From the NCBI GenBank assembly GCA_014218235.1, contig CM024755.1, positions 34,306,713-34,370,712 of the forward strand: a DNA stretch of 64,000 nucleotides, in the 5' to 3' direction. The notes below the pieces were generated by a model. It did not search any database, was not told the DNA's origin, and saw only the letters and a program-made list of their open reading frames with translations. Source of the DNA: Colocasia esculenta (lineage: Eukaryota; Streptophyta; Magnoliopsida; Alismatales; Araceae). Each line of letters opens with the position of its first letter. Position 1 is the first letter of the stretch. Positions 45,401-56,824 of this stretch are shown here, piece after piece. Both the position numbers and the translations under genes were made by a program.

Positions 45401-48400
45401 TTATTTGGTCCAACCCGAAAAATCGAGCCGAACCGACCAGTTCGGTTTGGTTCGGTTCGGTTTGAAGAAGTTCCAGGAGAGTGCCGAAGCGACCTCGTCC
45501 AGCGAACTACGACGTCCACGTCAATTGAGTGTTCCGAAGCGACCATGCCATCAGTCCACGTCGGACGTCCTCTCTCAGTTTCAGAAGAGTGCTGAAGCGA
45601 CCTCGTCCAGCAAACTACGACGTCCATGTCAATTGGGTGTGCCGAAGAGACCACACCATCAGTTTACGTCAGACATCGTCTCTCAGTTTCAAGAGAGTGC
45701 CGAAGCGACCTCGTCCAGCGAATTACGACGTCCATGTCAATTGGGTGTGCCGAAGCGACCACGCCATCAATCCATGTCAGTCGTCGTCTCTCAGTTCCTA
45801 GAGAGTGTCGAAGCGACCTCGTCCAGCGAACTACGACATCCACGTCAATTGGGTGTGCCAAAGTGACCACGCCATCAGTCCACGTCGGACGTCGTCGCTC
45901 AGTTCCAAGAGTGCCGAAGCGACCTCGTCCAGCGAACTACGACGTCCACGTCCCTTGCGTGTGCCGAAGCAACCATGCCATCAGTCCACGACCGACGTCG
46001 CCTCTCAGTTCCAGGAGTGTCGAAGTGACCTCGTACAACGAACTACGACGAACATGTCCCTTGCGTGTGTCGAAGCGACCACGCCATCAGTCCACGTCAG
46101 ACGTCGTCTCTCAGTTCCAGGAGTACCGAATCAACCACGACATCAGTCCCTGTCGGACGTCGTCTCTTCGTTCCAGGAGAGTGCCGAAGTGACCTCGTCT
46201 GGCGAACTACGACGTCCACGTAAATTGGGTGTGCCGAAGTGACCACGCCATCAATCCACATTGGACATCGTCTCTCATTTCCAGGAGAGTGCCGAAGCAA
46301 CCTCGTCCAGTGAACTGCGACGTCCACGTCAATTGGGTGTGCCGAAGCGACCACGCCATCAGTCCACGTCGGACGTCGTCTCTCAGTTCAAGGAGAGTGC
46401 CGAAGCGACCTCGTCCAGCAAACTACGACGTCCACGTCAATTGGGTGTGTCGAAGTGACCACGCCATCAGTCCACGTCGGACATCGTCTCTCAGTTTCAG
46501 GAGTGCCGAAGCGACCTCGTCCAACGAACTACGATGTCTACGTCAATTGGGTGTGCCGAAGCGACCACGCCATCCGTCCACGTCGAACGTCGTCTCTCAG
46601 TTCCAGGAGAGTGCCGAAGCGACCTCGTCCAGCGAACTACGACGTCCACGTCAATTGGGTGTGCCGAAGCTACCACACAATAAGTCCACGTCGGACGTCG
46701 TCTCTCAGTTCGAGGAGAGTGCAGAAGCGACCTCGTCCAGCAAACTACAACGTCCACGTCAATTGGGTGTGCCGAAGCAACCACGCCATCAGTCCACGTC
46801 GGAGATCGTCTCTCAGTTCCAGGAGTGCCGAAGAGACCTTGTACAGCGAACTACGACGTCCATGTCCCTTGCGTGTGTCGAAGCGACCACGCCATCAGTC
46901 CACGTCAGACGTCGTCTCTCAATTCCAGGAGTGCCGAAGCGACCTCGTCCAGCGAACTACGACGTCCACATCAATTGCATGTGCCAAAGCGACCACACCA
47001 TCAGTCCACGTCGGACGTCGTCTCTTAGTTGCAAGAGAGTGCCGAAGCGACCTCGTCCAGCGAACTACGACGTCCACGTCAATTGGTTGTGCCGACGCGA
47101 CCATGCCATCAATCCACATCAGGCATCGTCCCTCATTTCCAAGAGAGTGCCAAAGCGACCTCGTCCAGCGAACTGCGACGTCCACGTCAATTGGGTGTGC
47201 CAAAGCGACCACGCCATCAGTCCACGTCGAACGTCGTCTCTCAGTTCGAGGAGAGTGCCGAATCGACCTCGTCCAGCGAACTACGATGTCCACGTCAATT
47301 GGGTGTGTCGAAGTGACCATGCCATCAGTCCACGTCAAACATTGTCTCTCAGTTCCAGGAGTGCTGAAGCAACCTCGTCCAGCGAACTACGACATCCACG
47401 TCAATTGGGTGTGCCGAAGTGACCACGCCATCAGTCCACGTCGGACGTCGTCTCTCAGTTCCAGGAGAGTGCCGAAGCGACCTCGTCCAGCGAACTACGA
47501 CGTCCACGTCAATTGGGTGTGCCGAAGAGACCACACCATCAGTCCACGTCGGACGTCGTCTCTCAGTTCGAGGAGAGTGCCGAAGCGACCACGTCCAGCA
47601 AACTAGAACGTCCACGTCAATTGGATGTGCTGAAGTAACCACGCCATCAGTCCACATCGGACGTCGTCTCTCAGTTCCAGGAGTGCCGAAGCGACCTCGT
47701 ATAGCGAACTACGACGTCCACATCAATTGGGTGTGCCGAAGCGACCACGCCATTAGTCCACGTCGGAGGTCGTCTCTCAGTTCCAGGAGAGTGCCGAAGC
47801 GACCTCGTCCAGCGAACTACGACGTCCACGTCAATTGGGTGTGCCGAAGCGACCACGCCATCAGTGCACGTCGAACGTCGTGTCTCAGTTCCAGGAGAGT
47901 GCCGAAGCGACCTCGTCCAGCGAACTACGACGTCCACGACAATTGGGTGTGCCGAAGTGACCACGCCATCTGTCCACATCTGACGTCGTCTCTCAGTTCC
48001 AGGAGAGTGCCGATGCGACCTCATCCAGTGAACTACAACATACACGTCAATTGTGTTTGCCGAAGCGACCACGCCATCAGTCCACGTCAGACATCGTCTC
48101 TCAGTTCCAGGAGAGTACCGAAGCGACATCGTCCAGCGAACTACGACGTCCACGTCAATTGGGTGTGTCGAAGTGACCACACCATCACTCCACGTCGAAC
48201 GTTGTCTCTCAGTTCCAGGAGTGTCGAAGCGACCACGCCATCAGTCCACGTCAGACGTCGTCTCTCAGTTCCAAGAGAGTGCCGAAGCGACCTCGTCCAG
48301 CAAACTAGGACGTCCACGTCAATTGGGTGTGCCGAATCGACCACGCCATCAGTCCACGTCGGACGTTGTCTCTCAATTCCAGGAGAGAGTGAAAGCCACC

Positions 48401-51400
48401 TCGTCCAGTGACCTACGACGTCCACGTCAATTGGGTGTGCCGAAGCGACCACACCATCAGTCTACGTCAGACGTCGTCTCTTAGTTCCAAGAGAGTGCCG
48501 AAGCGACCTCGTCCAGCGAACTACGACGTCCATGTCAATTGGGTGTGCTGAAGCGACCACGCCATCAGTCCATGTCGGACGTTGTCTCTCAGTTTCAGGA
48601 GAGTGCCGAAGCGACCTGGTCCATCGAACTACAACGTCCACATCAATTGCGTGTGCCGAAGCGACCACACCATCAGTCCCTGCAGGACGTCGTCTCTTAG
48701 TTCCAGGAGTGCCGAAGCGACCTCCTCCAACGAACTATGACGTCCACGTCCCTTGCGTGTGCCGAAGCAACCACGCCATCAGTCTGCGTCGGACGTCGTC
48801 TCTCAGTTCCAAGAGAGTGCCGAAGCGACCTCGTCCAGCGAATTAGAACGTCCACGTCAATTGGGTGTGCCGAAGTGACCACGCCATCAATCCATATCAG
48901 ACGTCGTCTCTCAGTTCCAGGAGAGTGTCGAAGCGACCTAGTCCAGAGAACTACGACGTCCACGTCAATTGGGTGTGCCAAAGTGACCACGCCATCAGTC
49001 CACGTCTGATGTCGTCGCTCAATTCCAAAAGTGCCGAAGCGACCTCGTCCAGAGAACAATGACGTCCACGTCCCTTGCGTGTGCCGAAGCAACCACGCCA
49101 TCAGTCAACGTCCGACATCGTTTCTTAGTTCCAGGAGCGCCGAAGCGACCTCGTACAGCGAACTACGATGTCCATGTCTCTAGCGTGTGTCGAAGCGACC
49201 ACGCCATCAGTCCACGTCGGACGTCGTCTCTCAGTTCCAGGAGAGTGCTGAAGCGACCTCGTCCAGCGAACTACGACATCCACGTCAATTGGGTGTGCCG
49301 AAGCGACCATACCATCAATCCACACCGGACGTCATCTCTTATTTCCAAAAGAGTGCCATAGCGACCTCGTCCAGAGAACTGCGACGTCCACGTCAATTGG
49401 GTGTGCCGAGGCGACCACGCCATCAGTCCACGTCGGACGTCGTCTCTCAGTTCGAGGTGAGTGCCGAAGCGACCTCGTCCAGCGAACTACGGCGTCCACG
49501 TCAATTGGGTGTGCCGAAGCGACCACGCCATCAGTCCACGTCAGACATCGTCTCTCAGTTCCAGGAGTGTCGAAGCGACCTCGTCCAGCGAACTACGACG
49601 TCCACATCAATTGGGTGTGCCGAAGTGACCACGCCATCAGTCCACGTCGGATGTCGTGTCTCAGTTCGAGGAGAGTGCCGAAGCGGCCTCGTCCAATGAA
49701 CTACGACGTCCACGTCAATTGGGTGTGCCTAAGAGACCACGCCATCAGTCCACGTCGAACGTCGTCTCTCAGTTCTAGGAGAGTGCCGAAGCGACCACGT
49801 CCAGCGAACTACGATGTCCATGTCAATTGGGTGTGCCGAAGCGACCACGCCATCAGTCCACGTCGGACGTCGTCTCTCAGTTCCAGGAGAGTGTCGAAGC
49901 GACCTCGTCCAGCAAACTACGATGTGCACGTCAATTATGTGTGCCGAAGTGACCTTGTCCAGCGAACTACGACGTCCACGTCAATTGGTTGTGCCGAAGC
50001 GACCACGCCATCAGTCCACGTCGGACGTCGTCTCTCAGTTCCAGGAGAGTGCCGAAGCGACCTCGTCCAGCGAACTACGACGTCCCTGTTAATTGGGTGT
50101 GCCGAAGCGACCACGCCATCAGTCCACGTCGGACGTCCTCTCTCAGTTCCAGGAGTGCCGAAGCGACCTCGTCCAGCGAACTACGACGTCCACATCAATT
50201 GGGTGTGCTGAAGCGACCACGCCATCAGTCCATGTCGGACGTCGTTTTTGAGTTCCAGGAGAGTGCCGAAGCGACCTCGTCCAGCGAACTACGACGTCCA
50301 CGTCAATTGGGTGGGCCGAAGCGACCACGCCATCAGTCCACGTCGGACGTTGTCTCTCAGTTCCAGGAGAGTGCCAAAGCGACCTCGTCCAGCGAACTAC
50401 GACGTCCACGTCATTTGGGTGTGCCGAAGCGACCACGCCATCAGTCCCTGTTAGATGTCGTCTCTAAGTTCCAAGAGAGTGCCGAAGCGACCTCGTCCAG
50501 CGAACTACGACGTCCACATCAATTGGGTGTGCCGAAGCGACCACGCCATTGGTCCACGTCGGACGTCGTCTCTCAGTTTCAGGAGAGTGCCGAAGCTACC
50601 TAGTCCAGCGAACTACGATGTCCACGTCAATTGAGTGTGCCGAAGTGACCACGCAATCAGTATACGTCAGACGTTGTCTCTCAGTTCTGGGAGAGTGCCG
50701 AAGCGACCTGGTCCAGCGAACTACGACGTCCACATCAATTGTGTGTGCCGAAGCGACCACGCCATCAGTCCCTGTTGGACGTCGTCTCTTAGTTCCAGGA
50801 GAGTGCCGAAGCGACCTTGTCCAGCAAACTACGATGTCCACGTCAATTGGGTGTGCCGAAGCGACCACGCCATCAGTCCACGTCAGACGTCGTCTCTCAA
50901 TTCCAGGAGAGTGCCAAAGTGACCTCGTCCAACGAACTACGTCGTCCATGTCAATTGGGTGTGCCGAAGCGACCACGCCATCAGTCCACGTCGGACGTCG
51001 TCTCTCAGTTCCAGAAGAGTGCCGAAGCGACCTCGTCTAGCAAACTACGATGTCCACGTCAATTATGTGTGCCAAAGCGACCACGCCATCAGTCCACGTC
51101 GGACGTCGTCTCTCAGTTCCAGGAGAGTGCCGAAGTGACCTTGTCTAGCGAACTACGATGTCCACGTCAATTGGGTGTGCCAAACCGACCACGCCATTAG
51201 TCCACGTCGGACGTCGTCTCTCAGTTCCAGAAGAGTGCCGAAGCGACCTCATCCAGCGAACTACGACGTCCACATTAATTGGGTGTGCCGAAGCGACCTC
51301 ATCCAACGAACTACGACGTCCACGTCAATTGGGTGTGCCGAAGCGACCACGCCATTAGTCCACGTCGGACGTCGTCTCTTAGTTCTAGGAGAGTGCTGAA

Positions 51401-54046
51401 GCGACCATGTCCAGTGAACTACGACGTCCACGTCAATTCGGTGTGCCGAAGCGACCACGCGATCAGTCCACGTCGGACGTCGTCTCTCAGTTCCAGGAGA
51501 GTGCCGAAGCGACCTCGTTCAGCGAACTACGACGTCCACGTCAATTGGGTGTGCCGAGGTGACCACGCCATCAGTCCATGTTGGACGTCGTCGCTCAGTT
51601 CAAGGAGTGCCAAAGCGACTACGTCCAGTAAACTACGACGTCCACGTCCCTTACGTGTGCCGAAGCGACCACGTCATCAGTCCATGTCGGACGTCGTCTC
51701 TCAGTTCTAGGAGTGCCGAAGCGACCTCGTACAACAAACTACAACGTCCATGTCCCTTGCGTGTGCCGAAGCGACCATGCCATCAGTCCACGTTGGACGT
51801 CGTCTCTCAGTTCCAGGAGTGCCGAAGCGACCTCGTCCACCGAACTACGATGTCCACGTCAATTGCGTGTGCCGAAGCAACCACGCCATCAGTCCACGTC
51901 GAACGTCGTCTCTTATTTCAAGGAGAGTGCCGAAGCGACCTCGTCCAGCGAACTACGACGTCCACGTCAATTGGGTGTGCCGAAGCAACCACGCCATCAG
52001 TCCACGTCTAACGTCGTCTCTCAGTTCCAGGAGAGTGCCGAAGCGACCTCGTCCAGCGAACTACGACGTCCACATCAATTGGGTGTGCCGAAGCGACCAC
52101 GCCATCAGTCCACGTCGGACGTCGTCTCTCAGTTCGAGGAGAGTGTCGAAGCGACCTTGTCCAGCGAACTACGACGTCCACGTGAATTGGGTGTGCCTAA
52201 GCGACCACAGCATCAGTCCACGTCTGACGTCGTCTCTCAGTTGCAGGAGTGCCGAAGCGACCTCGTCCAGCGAACTACGAAGTCTACGTCAATTGGGTGT
52301 GTCGAAGCGACCACACCATCAGTCCACGTCGGATGTCGTCTCTCAGTTCCAGTAGAGAGCCGAAGCGACCTCATCCAGTGAACTACGACGTCCACGTCAA
52401 TTGGGTGTGCCGAATCAACCACGCCATCAGTCCACATCGGACGTCATCTCTCAGTTCGAGGAGAGTGCCGAAGCGACCTTGTCCAGAAAACTACGACGTC
52501 CACGTCAATTGGGTGTGCCGAAGCTACCACGCAATCAGTCCACATCGGACGTCGTCTCTCAGTTCCAGGAGAGTGCCGAAGTGACCTCATCCAGCAAACT
52601 ACGACGTCCACGTCAATTGGGTGTGCTGAAGCGACCACGCCATCAGTCCACGTCGGACGTCGTCTCTCAGTTCCAGGAGAGTGCCGAAGTGACCTTGTCT
52701 AGTGAACTACGACGTCCACATCAATTGGGTGTGCCGAAGCGACCACTCCATCAGTCCACGTCGGACGTCGTCTCTCAGTTTCAGGAGAGTGCCGAAGCGA
52801 CCTCGTCCAGCGAACTACGACGTCCGCGTCAATTGGGTGTGCTGTAGCGACCAAGCCATCAGTCCACGTCTGACATCGTCTCTCAGTTCCAGGATTGCCG
52901 AAGTGACCTTGTCCAGCGAACTACGACGTCCACGTCAATTGGGTGTGCCGAAGCGACCACGCCATCAGTCCACATCGGACGTCGTCTCTCAGTTCCAGGA
53001 GAGTGTCGAAGCGACCTCGTCCAGCAAACTACGACGCCCACATCAATTGGGTGTGCCGAAGTGACCACGCCGTCAGTCCACGTCGGACGTTGTCTCTCAG
53101 TTCCAGGAGAGTGCTGGAGCGACCTCGTCCAGCGAACTACGACGTCCACGTCAATTAGGTGTGCCGAAGCGACCACGCCATCAGTCTACGTCAGACGTCG
53201 TCTCTCAGTTCCAAGAGAGTGCTGAAGCGACCTCGTCCTGCGAACTACGACGTCCACGTCAATTGGGTGTTTCGAAGCGACCACGCCATCAATCCATGTC
53301 GGACATCGTCTCTCAGTTCCAAGAGAGTGCCGAAGCGACCTCGTCTAGCGAACTACGATGTCCATGTCAATTGGGTGTGCCGAAGCGACCACGCCATCAG
53401 TCCGCGTCGAACGTCGTCTCTCAGTTCCAGGAGAGTGCCAAAGCGACCTCGTCCAGCGAACTATGACGTCCACGTCAATTGGGTGTTTCGAAGCGACCAC
53501 GCCATCAATCCATGTCGGACATCATCTCTCAGTTCCAGGAGAGTGCCGAAGCAACCTCGTCCAGCGAACTACGATGTCCATGTCAATTGGGTGTGCCGAA
53601 GCGACCACGCCATTAGTCCGCGTCGAACGTCGTCTCTCAGTTCCAGGAGAGTGCCGAAGCGACCTCATCCAGCGAACTACGACGTCCACGTCAATTGGGT
53701 GTGCCGAAGCGACCACGCCATCAGTCCACGTCGGACGTCGTCTCTCAGTTCCTGGTGAGTGCTGAAGCGACCTCGTCCAGCGAACTACGACATCCACGTC
53801 AATTGGGTGTGCCGAAGCGACCACACCATCAGTCCACGTCGGACGTCATCTCTCAGTTCCAGGAGAGTGCCGAAGCGACCTCATCCAGCGAACTACGACG
53901 TCCACGTCAATTGGGTGTGCCGAAGCGACCACGCCATCAGTCCACGTTGGACGTCGTCTCTCAGTTCTAGAAGAGTTCCGAAGCGACCTCATCCAACGAA
54001 GTACGACGTCCACGTCAATTGTGTGTGCCGAAGCGACCACGCCATC
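42498..54046. repeat. satellite array, ~107 copies of a 106/108-bp unit
   Basis: The unit has two related halves that both start GTGCCGAAGCGACC. Half A continues ACGCCATCAGTCCACGTCGG and ends CTCTCAGTTCCAGGAGA. Half B continues TCGTCCAGCGAACTACGACG and ends TCCACGTCAATTGGGT. Spacing between units is 108 bp with GGAGAGTGCC and 106 bp with GGAGTGCC. A second subtype replaces CAATTGGGTG by CCCTTGCGTG. The unit is open in several frames, which creates long but changing + and - frames (up to about 400 codons). These follow from the lack of stop codons in the unit and are not annotated as genes. Most differences between copies are C-to-T or G-to-A changes at CG sites. Confidence 0.95.
45389..45470. 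mobile_element. TE-derived interruption in the satellite
   Basis: About 80 bp starting TAGGGCTGTTCATTATTTGG and containing TTCGGTTTGGTTCGGTTCGG replaces the second part of half A of one unit. The start looks like one end of a plant hAT MITE (TAGGGSTGT...). No second end or target duplication is present. The array resumes at TTCCAGGAGAGTGCC. Confidence 0.6.
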
Positions 54047-54504
54047 TCTCTTGCTCAGCAGAGTGCCCTTGGGTTAACAAACCACAATGTCGTAATGTAA
54101 TCGACCGAGATTCGACTTTTCGATCCGTCATATCATGCACGTTCAGAGGAAACTCAACTCTTTACTGAAAAATCAAAACAGTTAAAGCAGGTTCCAGGCA
54201 TATCTGACCTTCCCACCTGGACGACCTCACACTCGAGATCTTTTATCGCATAGCATGGAGGTGTTTAATCTAGTGCACTGATAAACATGGTTACATGCAA
54301 TAAGAGAGGACGATGTCCTAAGCGACCCATCATTTCTTGTTTTCTGACTATTCTTTGGGAATTCTCGTCGGGGTGACCTTACACCTCTCTGGCCGGCCCC
54401 CCTTGCCGCTCATATGTAATGCCTCGGGGGCTTCTCAATGCCCGAACTTAGCTGAGTTCACCTAACGAGGTGTGGGGAAGCTGTACTGACCTTTAGTAGC
54501 GAGT
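54047..54504 (-). other. leader region of the satellite-bearing element
   Basis: Unique sequence between the satellite and the primer site. In the - orientation this is where gag would begin in an autonomous relative. No open frame of note was found. Confidence 0.5.
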
Positions 54505-54523
54505 TTCCTACAGACGACACCAA
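54505..54523 (-). promoter_or_regulatory. primer-binding region of the satellite-bearing element
   Basis: The - strand reads TTGGTGTCGTCTGTAGGAAA directly after the LTR. This is the position and style of a Gypsy primer site and leader. The priming tRNA is not identified. Confidence 0.55.
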
Positions 54524-55326
54524 TGTTGTTGTAAGTTCAACATGGGTCGGCTCAAGCCGAGGTGACCACGGAGGTGCTTCTCGCCGAAGGGTGAGCCGAG
54601 ACGACCAATGCGATGAATCTTCCCTGAGGCGCGCTTGGCCGAAGTGACGCATGCTCCGAGATCCCGACCTGACCTGCAAAGTCCGTCGAGAGGCCTTGGC
54701 GGGGAGACACTTTGATGCTCTTGTCAGTTGTTAGCCAAGTAGAATGGCCTAGCCTAGGGTGGAACAACGTACCTACGCCTATGGAGTGTCTGCCTCTTAT
54801 ATAGTGGGGGGATGACTCACAGTTGTATTGCCTTTGATGGCGCTTAACCGACGCCAGCTGGCGAGCTCTCAAGGGTCGCGCCCTTCATGGCCACGATTAC
54901 CACACACGCGGGTTTCGGGGGGACGTGTCTTCCGAGCATCCCCCAGTCGGGTGAACTGTCTTCCGGGCATCCCGTGGTAGGGTGAACTGTCAGATAGCGC
55001 TCTTGCCATAACTGCCATAACCGACTGCCGCTGGGACGACTATAGGTCGGATGGGTCGAGCGTAGCTCAGCCGTCATTCAACGTCATTCGCGAGTACCAT
55101 TTTGGGGCATGCCGTGCACAACGACACCAGGTCGGATATAGCCGTACTGAGAGATCATCTTGGCCGAGCTTCGAAAGATAGCCCGATGTGTTCAATACGT
55201 TTGAACCGCCAGACCATACTCGTCCGATCACATATAACTGCCGTTCTGAGAAAGGTTGTCGCCTTATCTTCCGTGTGGTCGGCTTGGCTCGGATCTTAGC
55301 CGACCTGTTGGGAACATACCGCATCA
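54524..55326 (-). repeat. 5' LTR of the satellite-bearing retrotransposon
   Basis: The direct repeat partner of 40657-41459, equal in length (803 bp). It starts TGTTGTTGTAAGTTCAAC on the + strand and ends GGAACATACCGCATCA. The TATA box is at 54796-54804 on the - strand. Confidence 0.9.
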
Positions 55327-55331
55327 ATACC

Positions 55332-56359
55332 AACTTAGTGATAATATGTTTACCGTCTCTAATTTCGTGCATTTATATGTATGACTTCATCTTTGGACAA
55401 GTAAAGCTAGATGCAGTGGCCAAAGTGAAGACCAATGTGGCATCTTTCGAGTGGCTAGCTAGGCTTTGGCCAGAGAAAGTTGAGAAACACTTTTTATTTG
55501 GTCAATTGCATAGAAAATATGATGTGGTTTGTTCGGCCATCTGTTTGATCGGGCAGATGTGGCCCACATCAAGTGGACGGTTGGATCAATCAATCAGGTG
55601 GACGACTCTATCGGGTAGAAAACTTTTCTCAAGGGAGTTTAGCTGATGCGGATAAGGTAGCGCACCATGTAGAAGGGTATAGAAGCAGCCAGCCTAGCTG
55701 CCGTCCGCCACTTCACCACCACCTCCACTTGCACCAACTTCTCCGCCCTGTACCACTGGACAAGGCCTTCCACCACCTCGACTTCTTTGCCAAGAGCCAC
55801 CGTCAACTTTCTCTGTCCACTATGCGGGCATCGCCGTCCTTTCTCGTCTCCATTCATTACTTTCCCCCGCCTTCTTCCCCCCCTTTTTTACTCGAGAATG
55901 TTAGATCACTTTCAGATTTTGGAACACCTCTCAGGGTTTCAAAATTTTTTTTTTCAGTGCCTCTGGTAGCGTTGCTGATCTTGGCTTGCGGCTTGGCAGA
56001 TTTCATCTCATCCTTTTTCTTTCTCCGTATTCGTATTTTTAGGGTCGGCTTCAAACATCAAGTTTTGTTTAGTTGGCGTCTTTGGCGGATGTCTTCATCA
56101 ATAACGACCATTAAGATTTGGATGTCACCAGTCTGAGATTTAGAAGATAGGCTAGCTCGTTTCTTTGTCGCATATCCACACCCCACTTTCTCTCGGTGCA
56201 TATTCCGAGTTTCATTTCTAATTTAACATGCAACATATTTTTATGAGAAAAGTTTATTACACTTGCACGTTACATTTTAAGTGTAATATGACTAGACAAT
56301 AGTTCATGTGACACTCCTCACATGAGGAGTGATAAAGTGACAATCTAATTATTAGATGT
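55332..56359. other. spacer between the two LTR elements
   Basis: AT-rich at both ends, with a CACCACC-rich stretch near 55700-55760. An open frame of 187 codons (55573-56136) has no recognisable domain and ordinary composition for chance, so it is not called. The first part is the displaced downstream flank of the PKL-type gene. Confidence 0.45.
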
Positions 56360-56790
56360 TGTTAACCGATGGCATCATGCCATCGGTTGGTTGCCCTCGT
56401 GGGCACCAACCTTTGGAATGTGAGAAAACCGCTTATGCGGTTGTCCCTGGAAAGAGGCTTTCCAAGGAGGATTTTGTGTGCGTGGAAGAAAACCAACGCA
56501 GAAGGAGTTCTGCTTCCTCTCCAGCGAAAAGAGGACTCTGCCAGGTCTCCCTCCCATGCGCATGCAGGAAAAGCGAGAAGGAACTCTCACTTGGATAGAA
56601 TTGCGCAAGAACTCTCTCCCTCTCTCTCTCTCTCTAACACACGCAGTGTGAGACTTCTCTTACGGGACATCACCGTCGCATCCCGAGGACATTTGGAGCG
56701 AGGAACTACGAAGAAGACTCTAGTAGCCTTCTTCCTGATCCTACGACATTCCGCAACGCACGAGGTACACACCTCGATCATCTTCTAACA
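56360..56790 (+). repeat. 5' LTR of the Copia element, 431 bp
   Basis: Starts TGTTAACCGATGGCATC and ends CATCTTCTAACA. The first 85 bp form three consecutive hairpins: an 11-bp stem around TCA (56364-56388), TGCCC-TCGT-GGGCA (56392-56405) and AACCGC-TTAT-GCGGTT (56427-56442). A CT microsatellite is at 56611-56633. Relative to the 3' LTR it has about 28 extra bases that include the third hairpin. Confidence 0.92.
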
Positions 56791-56791
56791 T

Positions 56792-56803
56792 TGGTATCAG
56801 AGC
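56792..56803 (+). promoter_or_regulatory. primer-binding site, initiator Met-tRNA type
   Basis: TGGTATCAGAGC, one base after the LTR, is the standard plant Copia primer site complementary to the 3' end of initiator tRNA-Met. Confidence 0.93.
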
Positions 56804-56824
56804 AATCACGTTCCTCTCTCCACG

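Larger units (their letters stand above)
40657..55326 (-). mobile_element. 14.7-kb non-autonomous LTR retrotransposon filled with satellite DNA
   Basis: Two direct 803-bp LTRs (40657-41459 and 54524-55326) enclose 13 kb. The target duplication ATACC is perfect (40652-40656 and 55327-55331). Orientation is -: the right LTR is followed, on the - strand, by TTGGTGTCGTCTGTAGG, a leader much like that of Gypsy (Tat/Athila-like) elements, and a purine tract CCTGGGGGGTCAA lies next to the left LTR. Both LTRs carry TATATAAG on the - strand. No gag, protease, reverse transcriptase or integrase is visible. The interior is two tandem arrays plus about 0.8 kb of unique sequence, so mobilisation would need proteins from a partner element. 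By eye the LTRs differ at about one base in ten over the first 200 bp, mostly transitions, so insertion was not recent. Lineage is an inference. Confidence 0.88.

Noticed and set aside
42498..54046. Many overlapping open frames of 100-400 codons on both strands, looking like a repeat protein family
   Set aside because: They follow the satellite unit, change frame at every 106-bp unit, occur on both strands at once, and have no domain or start context. Treated as satellite DNA.
42498..54046. CRISPR-like alternation of repeats
   Set aside because: Units are contiguous and diverged with no unique spacers, and the window is clearly eukaryotic.
55573..56136. 187-codon + strand frame between the two LTR elements
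   Set aside because: No recognisable motif, low-complexity CACC stretch, no homology that I can see.
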